From Paenibacillus ottowii (GTDB lineage: Bacteria > Bacillota > Bacilli > Paenibacillales > Paenibacillaceae), in the NCBI RefSeq assembly GCF_006874425.1, contig NZ_VIJZ01000001.1, positions 682,001 to 746,000 of the forward strand: DNA of 64,000 nucleotides. The letters run 5' to 3'. The notes beneath the pieces are model-generated. The model ran no database searches. It saw nothing but the letters and a program-made list of their open reading frames with translations, and was not told where the DNA came from. Below, piece after piece: positions 16,564 to 23,612 of the stretch. A program made the position numbers and the translations under genes. The first letter of the stretch is position 1; every line of letters begins with the position of its first letter.

Positions 16564-19152
16564 ATGCCGTTTAAAGAGAAATTACCGGAATGGTTTGCGG
16601 CCGGAACGGAACCTACTACAACACAGAAAACAGCGGGTTACACACCAGGTTTGAAACCTCCGGCACAGTGGTTTAATTGGCATTTGAACACATCATATCT
16701 TGCTCTTAAAGAGCTACAAGAAAACGCAGTCCATAAAGAAGAAATAGAATCGCGCTTTAACACAATAAATACCAAAACGGTTACGCTGAATGCAGGTGTA
16801 CAGATACTTAACGCTGTGAAGGCAGCTCCGTTTTCATTGTCCGGCGTAACCGGGCGAATGTTGGTGAACTTGCTGGGTCGTATGGGAAACTGTGAAAGCG
16901 TGGGCCTATGGTCGTCCAATACTACAATCGCAACGGATACAGCTAATAAAACCAGCGGAACCAGCTCATTTAAGCTTACATTAGGTAGCATACCCGCTAC
17001 GGCCTCTGCAACCTTTTTGACCACACCAGGGCGCAAATACATCGCTGTTGCAGATGTGAAAAACGGCAATACCAGCAAAGTAGCCATGTCTATAAATGGT
17101 ATTGCTGGCGCAGTTGGAAATGAGGTTACATCTTCCTCTGTTTTTGCACCATCTGTTGTGCGGTTCGCCGCGACGGACTTTTTTCACATTGTTACGATCA
17201 CAGGCACAGGCAACAGCGGAAGCACTTTTAATATGGACAGTGTGCGTGTTTACGAGGTCAGCGAGGCGGACTATGCAGCAGCCGCGACCCTTACGCCTGC
17301 TCAGGTAGCAGCTAAATGGCCTTACGTAGACAGCGTAATGCCTGTACGTAATCCATATGCGATACGATACGGGGAAAATCTATTGCCAAGCTTTTATGAG
17401 TGGGCGGTCATCAACACAGGGATAGTCAATCTACAAGGTCCCTACAAAGCGAGTGCTTCAACAAGTAGCTATCCTGGTCCATTTCCTTTATCGCCCTTAA
17501 AAGTGGTTGTTCCTGTATTGCCGAATACAACATACACAATCTCAAGTGCAGGTGACGGAATACAGTACATTGAACGTCGGGATGAAAACGACTCTGATCC
17601 AAGTGGGGAGGTTGTGCCAGGCGTAATTGCTGTAGGTTCTAAAACATTCACCACATCGTCACAAACGCGATTTTTATCTGTGCGGCTTAGATACGCCGCT
17701 GCAGGTTCATTCACCCATGAAAATCCTATGCTTAACATCGGCAGTACAGCCAAGCCATTCAAACCGCGCGAAGATTCCATGTTGGCGTTGCAAACAGACT
17801 TGTACGCCGATCCAGTTACAGGAGCCAATGCCGATACGGTATTTGAACGTGATGGGCAATACTTTAAGTCCAAGAAGTGGCAAGGATTGACGATCGACGG
17901 TAACAGGGCGTGGGTACTTGGTGACGCTGCTGCTACTGCTGGAGTCAGACAAGTAAAAATAGTAGGTCTTGCGGCTGGCGCTGTGGCTGCAAGCGGGGTT
18001 GCCACGAAGTTTGATGGAAAAATAATGCCACAAGGCAGCACGGGCAACACAGCCGACACGAACGCAGTCACCGCAGCAGGAGACATCTATATTGGTATCA
18101 GTGTTGCTGACAGTGGATGGGATGATAAATACAGTCCATCACAAGATGACATCAAAGCCTATTTCTACGGCTACAAAGCCTATGATGCTAATACTATCAC
18201 GCCAGCACAGGCGCAGGCAGCGACAACAGCGACGTGGAACGGTACAGGTACTAAGTATTGGGTTCAGCGTATTGGCTTGCCTAACTTTACTCAATCAGCA
18301 CCACAGCAGTCCTATGCAGGGTATACACCATACCAACTCGTATACCAGCTTGCAACGCCTACAGTAGAGCCTATCGTATCTGAGGGGCAACTATCCTTCA
18401 ACGAGGGAGACAATCAGGTTGAAGTAGGTACGGGGATTGTGCTGCGTGAACGAAATGAGACGTATCAACAACCTGTGGAAAAATTATGGAACGTCAATAA
18501 CGCAAACTACACTACTACGGCGTGGCTTAAACAAAAAGCATCGGATATTTTGGCGATTTATAAAAATGGCAAACGCGATTCCACATGGATGATAACCAAC
18601 AAAATGGTTACAAGTGCGGGGGCGTTGGCGCAGCAATATGATACCGATCATGACGCAGCAGCAGCTTACAGCGTTACGTACCTTATGCTTGACCGTTCGC
18701 CAGTCGTACCGTTTACAGGTTCCTACGCAGCCAATGAAAAAACGCTACTTGCGGACTTGGTGGATAGTGTACAACAGAATACGGCGCGTGTGTCGGTGCT
18801 GGAGAACAAGAAGTCTGACAAGGATAACCCAGGTGTGTTAAGTCCGACCTTACTAAACGGGGTCATTGTTGAGGCGTCGTTTTCTCCTGTAGAATACGTG
18901 AAATCCTCAGATGGTTTGGTAACGTTTCAAGGGTCTATTAAACCACCTTCCGCTGGTACCTTTGTAATGTTCCGCTTGCCCGAAGGGTATAGACCTAAGC
19001 AACTCGTTGCCTTAATGTGTGCAGGCAACACAGGAGCCGCAGATGTGCCTGTAAAAGTCCTTGTATCTGAGAATGGCAATGTGCAAATGGAGTCTACTGT
19101 ATCCTTGGCTTGGTTGAGGTTAGACGGTATTAAGTTCTTAGCGAATAGATAA
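16564..19152 (+). CDS. Tail fibre / receptor-binding protein
   Basis: An 862-aa fibre. The N-terminus (LPEWFAAGTEPTTTQKTAGYTPGLKPPAQWFNWHLN) is a common baseplate-anchoring module. Residues about 100-240 look like a carbohydrate-binding beta-sandwich. A second similar module lies near 280-390, and a fibre zone with YQLATPTVEPIVSEGQLSF follows near 595. The C-terminal 100 residues form a probable globular head (VEYVKSSDGLVTFQGSIKPPSAG). ATG after AAAGGAG. Probably the main host-range determinant. Confidence 0.85.
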   Translation: MPFKEKLPEWFAAGTEPTTTQKTAGYTPGLKPPAQWFNWHLNTSYLALKELQENAVHKEEIESRFNTINTKTVTLNAGVQILNAVKAAPFSLSGVTGRMLVNLLGRMGNCESVGLWSSNTTIATDTANKTSGTSSFKLTLGSIPATASATFLTTPGRKYIAVADVKNGNTSKVAMSINGIAGAVGNEVTSSSVFAPSVVRFAATDFFHIVTITGTGNSGSTFNMDSVRVYEVSEADYAAAATLTPAQVAAKWPYVDSVMPVRNPYAIRYGENLLPSFYEWAVINTGIVNLQGPYKASASTSSYPGPFPLSPLKVVVPVLPNTTYTISSAGDGIQYIERRDENDSDPSGEVVPGVIAVGSKTFTTSSQTRFLSVRLRYAAAGSFTHENPMLNIGSTAKPFKPREDSMLALQTDLYADPVTGANADTVFERDGQYFKSKKWQGLTIDGNRAWVLGDAAATAGVRQVKIVGLAAGAVAASGVATKFDGKIMPQGSTGNTADTNAVTAAGDIYIGISVADSGWDDKYSPSQDDIKAYFYGYKAYDANTITPAQAQAATTATWNGTGTKYWVQRIGLPNFTQSAPQQSYAGYTPYQLVYQLATPTVEPIVSEGQLSFNEGDNQVEVGTGIVLRERNETYQQPVEKLWNVNNANYTTTAWLKQKASDILAIYKNGKRDSTWMITNKMVTSAGALAQQYDTDHDAAAAYSVTYLMLDRSPVVPFTGSYAANEKTLLADLVDSVQQNTARVSVLENKKSDKDNPGVLSPTLLNGVIVEASFSPVEYVKSSDGLVTFQGSIKPPSAGTFVMFRLPEGYRPKQLVALMCAGNTGAADVPVKVLVSENGNVQMESTVSLAWLRLDGIKFLANR

Positions 19153-19165
19153 AGGAGGTCACAAC

Positions 19166-19645
19166 ATGAAAGTAGTACCTAGAGTAACTACAGAGGGGTT
19201 CTATATTGAAGACAAACTAATGGACGATGCCTTTAATGGTGTCGTCCCTTTTTATGCCCAGCCGGACGATCAGGACGAGGATACTGAGCCGACAACGCCG
19301 GAACTAATAGGCTATACGGTTGGTGTACCGATTACAACACCGGGACTGTTCAAACCGCGTTTTGATCTTGCTGCATGGAAGGCTTATGAGAGTGCCGTAT
19401 ACGAGGCACAAGAGGCGTATATAGCCGCACTGGACGAATGGCAATCTAAGGGCAGGGCAGAAGGGGAACAGCCAGTATATGTTGCTCCTAAGCAGCCTGA
19501 TAACCTTTGGACAGAAGGACTCACACCGGAGCAAATAGCAGAGCTAACAAAGCCAGCTACGCCGGAACAAAGTGAAACTGATTTGCTCCGTCAACGTCTG
19601 TCCGACTTGGAGTTGGTGCTCACGGAAATTATGCTAGGTAAATGA
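19166..19645 (+). CDS. Tail fibre-associated protein / putative fibre chaperone
   Basis: A 159-aa acidic protein. The N-terminus (VTTEGFYIEDKLMDDAFNGVVPFY) and the AWKAYESAVYEAQEAYIAALDEWQ helix, then a C-terminal amphipathic LRQRLSDLELVLTEIMLG, resemble small proteins found after fibre genes in Paenibacillus and Bacillus prophages. The role (assembly factor or minor fibre part) is inferred from position. ATG after AAAGGAGG. Confidence 0.55.
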   Translation: MKVVPRVTTEGFYIEDKLMDDAFNGVVPFYAQPDDQDEDTEPTTPELIGYTVGVPITTPGLFKPRFDLAAWKAYESAVYEAQEAYIAALDEWQSKGRAEGEQPVYVAPKQPDNLWTEGLTPEQIAELTKPATPEQSETDLLRQRLSDLELVLTEIMLGK

Positions 19646-19656
19646 GGGGAGGTGAA

Positions 19657-19869
19657 ATGAATATGGCAGCTATGTCCATGCCGCGCGTTCGCATTTGCGC
19701 CAATGCTTGTATTACCCGGTATGAGCGTGGAGAACGAGGAATTGAAAATGTTGTTGATAGTTATCAGATGGATGATGAAAATCGCAACTTAGTTTTGGCC
19801 GAGATTTATTCAAAGCGTCCAGACCTTGCAGCCGATCCAGTACCTGAGCAACCGAAAGAACAAGTGTAA
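19657..19869 (+). CDS. Small XkdX-position protein
   Basis: A 70-aa protein (RICANACITRYERGERGIENVVDSYQMDDENRNLVLAEIYSKRPDL) directly after the fibre gene set, where Bacillus-type phages carry XkdX. The helix-rich pattern and the EIYSKRPDL ending fit such proteins but no firm family can be named. A frame opens at 19642, but GGGGAGGTG (19646-19654) lies inside it, so ATG 19657 (or 19663) is the likely start. Confidence 0.65.
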   Translation: MNMAAMSMPRVRICANACITRYERGERGIENVVDSYQMDDENRNLVLAEIYSKRPDLAADPVPEQPKEQV

Positions 19870-19871
19870 CC

Positions 19872-19899
19872 AGCGCACCCAAAGGGATGCGCTATTTTT
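19872..19899 (+). terminator. Terminator 1 at end of tail operon
   Basis: Stem AGCGCA-CCC / GGG-A-TGCGCT with one bulged A, followed by ATTTTTA. It lies three bases after the XkdX-position gene. Confidence 0.75.
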
Positions 19900-19901
19900 A
19901 T

Positions 19902-19926
19902 GCCCTCGGAGTGGACGAGGGCTTTT
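19902..19926 (+). terminator. Terminator 2 at end of tail operon
   Basis: Stem GCCCTCG (19902-19908) / CGAGGGC (19916-19922) followed by TTTT. Tandem with the previous terminator, so the lysis genes probably need their own promoter. Confidence 0.75.
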
Positions 19927-19934
19927 CTCTGCAC

Positions 19935-20009
19935 CGGAATAATTAAGAGAATATTTAACGGAATAATTTACGCAGATTTTGACAAAGGTCAGGAAAATTG
20001 TCCTGACCT
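19935..20009 (+). promoter_or_regulatory. Lysis-cassette control region: direct repeats and inverted repeat
   Basis: Direct repeat CGGAATAATT at 19935-19944 and 19959-19968, then TTGACA at 19979-19984, then inverted repeat AGGTCAGGA (19986-19994) / TCCTGACCT (20001-20009), which can fold into a 9-bp hairpin without a T-run. It lies between a double terminator and the holin gene. No convincing -10 at 17 bases from TTGACA is seen, so an activator-dependent promoter or RNA switch is possible. Confidence 0.5.
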
Positions 20010-20028
20010 ATAGAGACGGGGGAGAACG

Positions 20029-20499
20029 ATGGATGACAGATTAACACACATTTTTAAGGGAGCGGCGGCGGGGTTTGGAGCGGTAGCCGGCTACCTGCTT
20101 GGAGGGTTTAGCGTGTTCGTACATTTGCTGCTCATTATGGTTATTGTGGACTGGCTGACTGGCTGGGCGGCTGCTTGGATACGTGGGGAGTTACGCAGCC
20201 GAGTTGGTTTTCATGGGATCATTCGCAAGGTGGCAATCTTTTTGGTTGTAGTCGTTGCACATTTTATTGATGCAGCACTGGGCGGCCTTAATTATTTTCA
20301 AAATGCAGTCATCTGCTTTTACCTAGCAAATGAACTGTTGTCTATTACTGAGAATGTCGGACGGATGGGCGTACCTATGCCTACAGTATTACGAAACGCC
20401 GTAAAGATTTTCGAATCAAAAAGCGATCCAGCACCTAATCCGAACATGTCAGAGTCAGAGCCAGAAAATAAAGAGCAGGGGCAAAAGCCTGCTGTATAA
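20029..20499 (+). CDS. Holin (phage_holin_4 / toxin-secretion family)
   Basis: A 156-aa membrane protein that times lysis by permeabilising the membrane. Hydrophobic segments are at about residues 12-45 (including GAVAGYLLGG and LLLIMVIVDWLTGWAAAW) and 66-85, with the VDWLTGWAA motif typical of holin family 4. The C-terminus is charged and cytoplasmic. ATG after GGGGGAG. First gene of the lysis operon. Confidence 0.9.
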   Translation: MDDRLTHIFKGAAAGFGAVAGYLLGGFSVFVHLLLIMVIVDWLTGWAAAWIRGELRSRVGFHGIIRKVAIFLVVVVAHFIDAALGGLNYFQNAVICFYLANELLSITENVGRMGVPMPTVLRNAVKIFESKSDPAPNPNMSESEPENKEQGQKPAV

Positions 20500-20511
20500 G
20501 GGGGAGTTATT

Positions 20512-21462
20512 TTGCAATCACATAAAAAAGGTAACGCGCGGGGAATCGACGTATCCCGATATCAAGGAAACATTGACTGGAAGGCGGTTAAGGCTGACGG
20601 TATTTCATTTGCCTTCATCAAGGCCAGCCAGGGGCAACGTTACGTTGATCCTACATTCACTACGAATGCTAAAGGAGCCAGAGCAGCCGGGGTATTGTTG
20701 GGGGCATACCACTTTGTAGACGCAACCAGCGTTGAGGCAGCCAAAGCGGAAGCCCGGCATTTTGCCGAGGTATTGGAACAGGTAGGTGGTGGGAAATCTC
20801 TGGACTTGCCGCCTGTAATGGATTATGAAAACAATCCCGGCAACCTGTCTAAAACGCTTATTAGTGCTGTAGCGTTGGCCTTTCTGCTGGAGTTGGAGCG
20901 ACTTACAGGACGCAAGCCCATTATTTATACAGGCAATGCATTCGCAGCCAATTTTAACGCCTCATTGAGCGGGTACCCATTATGGATAGCCCGATATAGT
21001 GAAACGCGCGTACCGAGCGATACAGTGACGTGGAAACGTTGGGATATTTGGCAATACAGCGACAGCGGCAAGGTAGCAGGAATAAAAGGGAACGTGGATA
21101 TGAATGAGTATGATGGTACGGCGGACGAGCTACGTGAACGTTTCACAAAGCGCCCTGAGCAGCCGGAGACAGTCACGTCCGGTACGTTCATCGTAAATGG
21201 CAAACAGGTAGGGAAGACGCTGCTCTTTAGTGGCAGGACGTATGTTCCGTTGCGTGTGCTTGCTACTGTGTTGGGTTTATCGTGTCATTGGGACACCAGT
21301 CTCAAGGTCGCTTATTTAAATGGAGCCAAGCTGCAATTTATCCAACTGGTCGAAGGAGTGGCATATGTGCAGCTAAGACCCGTTGCGGAGGCATACGGCG
21401 CTGTAGTGTCCTGGGATTCAAAAAATAAAATCGCATCGTTGAAAACGAAAGGGGATAAATAA
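20512..21462 (+). CDS. Endolysin: GH25 muramidase with copper-amine-oxidase-like domain
   Basis: A 316-aa lysin that cleaves the peptidoglycan glycan chain. The GH25 domain spans about residues 8-200: GIDVSRYQG (Asp13), AFIKASQG, GAYHF, MDYE (Asp104, Glu106) and WQYSDSG. Residues about 225-312 form a copper-amine-oxidase N-terminal-like domain (GRTYVPLRVLATVLG, LRPVAEAYGA) frequent in Paenibacillus surface proteins and probably cell-wall binding. TTG start after GGGGGAG. No signal peptide, so export depends on the holin. Confidence 0.93.
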   Translation: MQSHKKGNARGIDVSRYQGNIDWKAVKADGISFAFIKASQGQRYVDPTFTTNAKGARAAGVLLGAYHFVDATSVEAAKAEARHFAEVLEQVGGGKSLDLPPVMDYENNPGNLSKTLISAVALAFLLELERLTGRKPIIYTGNAFAANFNASLSGYPLWIARYSETRVPSDTVTWKRWDIWQYSDSGKVAGIKGNVDMNEYDGTADELRERFTKRPEQPETVTSGTFIVNGKQVGKTLLFSGRTYVPLRVLATVLGLSCHWDTSLKVAYLNGAKLQFIQLVEGVAYVQLRPVAEAYGAVVSWDSKNKIASLKTKGDK

Positions 21463-21464
21463 TC

Positions 21465-22046
21465 ATGCAAACAATTATCGAAACCGTACAACCATATGTA
21501 AGTACCGTCGCTACAGCTATTCTAGGAGTCCTGACAGCCATTGTTATAGCTGGACTGAACACGATTAAGGTGAAGGCTAATGAGTGGATAAACGCCCGTA
21601 CAACGGAGTCACAGCGCGTCCTGTTGCACAAATTGGCGGAAGAAGGATTCTCTCTCTCTAAGACAGTTTTCAAAGAGGCAGACGGTCCGAAAAAGCTACA
21701 ACAGGCTTTATCCTATGTAACCAGACAACTACAACAAAGAGGTATTTACCTTACTGACATAGAGATTCAGGGGGCCATCGAAAAGGCGTACCTAGACTAC
21801 AAAGCCAAGCAAAAACCCATTAGTACAGAGGAAACTGCTATAGCGGTTGCAGGAGACGATATTAGCACAGAAGAAGCTGCACGAGTAGCGGCGAAAGAGG
21901 CTATGGTTGGTTTGGCAGCTAAAGTAAATGAGCTATTAGCCCAAGCTACAGCAGAAGCTGTACCCGCTGCTCCTGCTCCTATTCAGCCTGAGTCTGAGTC
22001 TGTTCCTGCACCAACAACAGAACAAATGCCTGTAACTGCGGAGTAA
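21465..22046 (+). CDS. Second holin-like protein (LLH family)
   Basis: A 193-aa protein with one N-terminal membrane segment (about 13-33, VSTVATAILGVLTAIVIAGL), a charged helical middle (about 40-115, GFSLSKTVFKEADGPKKLQQAL) and an Ala/Pro/Glu-rich tail. This is the layout of LLH-type holins (holin_6). It may be an antiholin or co-holin for the first holin. ATG two bases after the endolysin stop, so they are co-transcribed. Confidence 0.75.
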   Translation: MQTIIETVQPYVSTVATAILGVLTAIVIAGLNTIKVKANEWINARTTESQRVLLHKLAEEGFSLSKTVFKEADGPKKLQQALSYVTRQLQQRGIYLTDIEIQGAIEKAYLDYKAKQKPISTEETAIAVAGDDISTEEAARVAAKEAMVGLAAKVNELLAQATAEAVPAAPAPIQPESESVPAPTTEQMPVTAE

Positions 22047-22074
22047 AGACTAATACACATTGAGCAAGTAAGAA

Positions 22075-22113
22075 AAAGCTCTGCTAACCTTAATTGGTCG
22101 GCAGAGCTTTTTT
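22075..22113. terminator. Bidirectional terminator between lysis operon and minus-strand operon
   Basis: Ten-base stem AAAGCTCTGC (22075-22084) / GCAGAGCTTT (22101-22110) flanked by A-run on one side and T-run on the other. It can end both the lysis operon and the converging minus-strand operon. Confidence 0.85.
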
Positions 22114-22114
22114 G

Positions 22115-22207
22115 TTATTTAAAGTAATTACGAATACTTAACAATAGAGCAACAATACTTATTGCCCATCCAGATATAGATATGGTCCATAAGATGGCAT
22201 CATACAT
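22115..22207 (-). CDS. 30-aa single-pass membrane peptide
   Basis: ATG at 22207 is preceded (minus strand) by AGGAGGT six bases away, an excellent site. The product begins MYDAILWTISISGW and ends LLLSIRNYFK: a hydrophobic helix of about 22 residues with a short basic end. Last gene of a minus-strand set behind the 104-aa protein. The function is unknown; it could be a small toxin, a membrane regulator or a holin-like peptide. Confidence 0.65.
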   Translation of the reverse strand: MYDAILWTISISGWAISIVALLLSIRNYFK

Positions 22208-22243
22208 AGACTTACCTCCTATAATGGAGCATGGAATCCCGCG

Positions 22244-22558
22244 TTATACCTCATCATACTCTTCATATTCAGCCTTACGTAACAATTCCCAAAACTTCTG
22301 TACGTCCCCGCCTGATTCGAGATAGGTGTCAATCATGTGTTTTGCCTCAACAACTGAACAGGCCCATGCGCCTCCAGGCATTGCAAGACAACCATTCTCC
22401 ATAACGATGTAGCCACGCCGTATATCATTCCCCTTTATCCGCCAAGGATTTCGCCCCATATCCAACTTGGGTTGGATTATGAATCCTTTGTACTCAATAC
22501 GAATATCTGGAACATGAATTAATCCATTGCTGCGGTATTCTGCTTTTTTCTTTTCCAT
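22244..22558 (-). CDS. Hypothetical 104-aa protein
   Basis: Unrecognised. Basic N-terminus, then RIEYKGFIIQPKLDMG, GYIVMENGCLAMPGGAWACSVVEAKHMID and a charged helical end (LLRKAEYEEYDEV). It is soluble by composition. ATG after AAGGAG (minus strand). It lies between two small membrane peptides on the same strand, suggesting one short operon expressed from the prophage. Confidence 0.75.
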   Translation of the reverse strand: MEKKKAEYRSNGLIHVPDIRIEYKGFIIQPKLDMGRNPWRIKGNDIRRGYIVMENGCLAMPGGAWACSVVEAKHMIDTYLESGGDVQKFWELLRKAEYEEYDEV

Positions 22559-22660
22559 TTCACGTCTCCTTGCGTAAGGCCGCCGCCAATTGTATATATC
22601 AAACTGTTATGTTAAGATTGGGTGGAGATGGCGCTATACTAGCCGCCACCTCTGGTACTT

Positions 22661-22798
22661 TTAACGTTTACGCTGCCCGCGTCGTTTAGGTACCTTTTTC
22701 TTTTTCTTGCTCTCTTTAAACACTTTGACCAAACCGATAATTGCAGTTATCAGGTTTGTGAGTGCGGTGGAGAGCAAGACCCAATCTATTGCTCTCAA
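22661..22798 (-). CDS. 45-aa membrane peptide with basic tail
   Basis: TTG at 22798 with AAAGGGGTG eight bases upstream. The product has a hydrophobic helix (VLLSTALTNLITAIIGLVKVF) followed by a strongly basic Lys/Arg tail of about 18 residues. It is the first gene behind a minus-strand promoter at 22845-22874 whose operators are shared with the HTH gene at 22946. The layout resembles small phage toxins or holin-like peptides; function unproven. Confidence 0.6.
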   Translation of the reverse strand: MRAIDWVLLSTALTNLITAIIGLVKVFKESKKKKKVPKRRGQRKR

Positions 22799-22833
22799 AT
22801 TTCTTTCACCCCTTTCGGAAGCTTGTGTTTCAC

Positions 22834-22933
22834 TTCCTGTAAATAATATATCACATCCTGTAGTTTTTGGTCAAGCAAAAATGTTTGATTTTCTGTAATT
22901 AAAATATTATAATGCGTATATAAATTACAGGAA
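22834..22933. promoter_or_regulatory. Divergent promoter region with CCTGTA-type operators
   Basis: Four copies of a related site: TTCCTGTAAAT (22834-22844), ATCCTGTAGTT (22855-22865), TTCTGTAATT (22891-22900) and inverted AATTACAGGAA (22923-22933). Plus promoter: TTGATT (22885-22890), 17 bp, TATAAT (22908-22913), with one site inside the spacer. Minus promoter: TTGACC, 18 bp, TATATT (22874 down to 22845), also overlapped. The HTH protein encoded at 22946 is the obvious binder, repressing both directions. Confidence 0.7.
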
Positions 22934-22945
22934 AGGGGTCTTTCG

Positions 22946-23158
22946 ATGGCTATAACGTATAAGCCCTTGTTGAAATTGTTGGTTGAACGAGGAATGAAAA
23001 AAATGGATTTGCGTACAGAATTGAGTTTGGGACCGTCTACTATCGCAAAATTCGATAAAGGTGAGTACGTATCTTTGGAGGTCGTTGAAAAGCTGTGTGC
23101 ATATTTCGATGTGCAGCCCAACGATATTATTGAGTATGTAAAAGAGCAGGAGGGGTAA
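22946..23158 (+). CDS. Small XRE/HTH regulator
   Basis: A 70-aa protein that is essentially one helix-turn-helix domain: KMDLRTELSLGPSTIAKFDKGEYVSLEVVEKLCAYFDVQPNDII is the usual short XRE (HTH_26-like) layout, similar to YozG-type proteins. ATG after GGAAAGGGG. The gene has its own promoter with operator sites in and after it, so it probably represses itself and the divergent small-peptide operon. Confidence 0.85.
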   Translation: MAITYKPLLKLLVERGMKKMDLRTELSLGPSTIAKFDKGEYVSLEVVEKLCAYFDVQPNDIIEYVKEQEG

Positions 23159-23179
23159 AACCTCGCTGCTCTTTTTTTA
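23141..23179 (+). terminator. Terminator overlapping the HTH gene end
   Basis: Stem AAGAGCAG-GAGG / CCTC-G-CTGCTCTT followed by seven T. The left arm lies inside the last codons of the HTH gene. Confidence 0.8.
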
Positions 23180-23217
23180 TTGAACAAAATAAAAAGCCCT
23201 CAACATGAGGACTTGTG

Positions 23218-23226
23218 TGGTATAAT
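23218..23226 (+). promoter_or_regulatory. Extended -10 promoter of the 42-aa peptide
   Basis: TGG-TATAAT at 23218-23226, an extended -10 with no clear -35. Transcription would begin near 23233 and give a short leader of about 50 bases before the peptide gene. Confidence 0.55.
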
Positions 23227-23286
23227 CTGGATTGGACAACGGGTGGGGTCACGGCGCAGCCTTCTGTAAAGGAGGTGATTGACGCC

Positions 23287-23415
23287 ATGACTGCACTTGG
23301 TGCGTTTTACATGATCCTGAAAGTAATTTCAACGATTCTAAGCCTATGGTTTAGTTCACGGAAAGTTTACCGATGGATACGTAAAAGACGTAACAAGCGC
23401 AAAACCCACCGCTAA
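23287..23415 (+). CDS. 42-aa membrane peptide, candidate type I toxin
   Basis: ATG 23287 follows AAAGGAGGTGA (23268-23278), a near-perfect ribosome site. The product has a hydrophobic helix (LGAFYMILKVISTILSLWF) and a very basic C-terminus (WIRKRRNKRKTHR). A frame extends upstream to 23215 but lacks a ribosome site. The last codons form the left arm of a strong terminator. A possible convergent RNA starts from 23528-23551 on the other strand. This is the architecture of prophage type I toxins such as TxpA or BsrG; toxicity is inference. Confidence 0.6.
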   Translation: MTALGAFYMILKVISTILSLWFSSRKVYRWIRKRRNKRKTHR

Positions 23416-23439
23416 GGTTGACCGCCTACGGTGGGTTTT
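23401..23439. terminator. Shared bidirectional terminator
   Basis: Perfect 11-bp stem AAAACCCACCG (23401-23411) / CGGTGGGTTTT (23429-23439). A-run and T-run on both sides allow use from either strand. Confidence 0.85.
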
Positions 23440-23487
23440 GCTGTCTTAACAGTAATATAATGCGCGCCGTGAGGCACATCGTTGTTC

Positions 23488-23520
23488 AGGGGGAGCTAGC
23501 GACTCCCCTTATTTATATTA
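23488..23520. terminator. GC-rich hairpin with following T/A tract
   Basis: Stem AGGGGGAG (23488-23495) / CTCCCCTT (23503-23510), loop CTAGCGA, then ATTTATATTA. It could be a weak terminator or part of the candidate antisense RNA. Confidence 0.5.
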
Positions 23521-23565
23521 TTATGTTACCACACTGAAACTATACAGGCAATGGGATTGCCTTTG

Positions 23566-23579
23566 TTGACTATAGTCAA
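23566..23579. promoter_or_regulatory. 14-bp perfect palindrome, possible operator
   Basis: TTGACTATAGTCAA, a perfect dyad next to another short inverted repeat (GGCAAT-GGG-ATTGCC, 23547-23561). Lies between the candidate antisense promoter and the lipoprotein terminator. Confidence 0.4.
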
Positions 23580-23584
23580 ATATT

Positions 23585-23612
23585 AAAACCCCGGATTGCT
23601 CCGGGGCTTTAT
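23585..23612. terminator. Terminator of the lipoprotein gene
   Basis: Stem CCCCGGA (23589-23595) / TCCGGGG (23600-23606) flanked by AAAA and CTTTATTT. On the minus strand it follows the lipoprotein stop directly. Confidence 0.8.

Larger units (their letters stand above)
23401..23551 (-). ncRNA. Candidate antisense RNA converging on the 42-aa peptide mRNA
   Basis: On the minus strand TTGCCT (23551-23546), 17-bp spacer, extended TGG-TAACAT (to 23523) form a plausible promoter. The transcript would contain the hairpin at 23488-23510 and end in the shared terminator, overlapping the 3' end of the peptide mRNA. The -10 matches consensus at four of six bases only. Confidence 0.3.

Noticed and set aside
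17469-18086. 205-aa minus-strand frame in the fibre gene
   Set aside because: Shadow of the tail fibre gene, no ribosome site, low-complexity composition.
22707-22898. 63-aa plus-strand frame
   Set aside because: Antisense to the 45-aa peptide gene and its promoter; no ribosome site.
22795-23187. 130-aa minus-strand frame
   Set aside because: Antisense to the HTH gene and across the operators.
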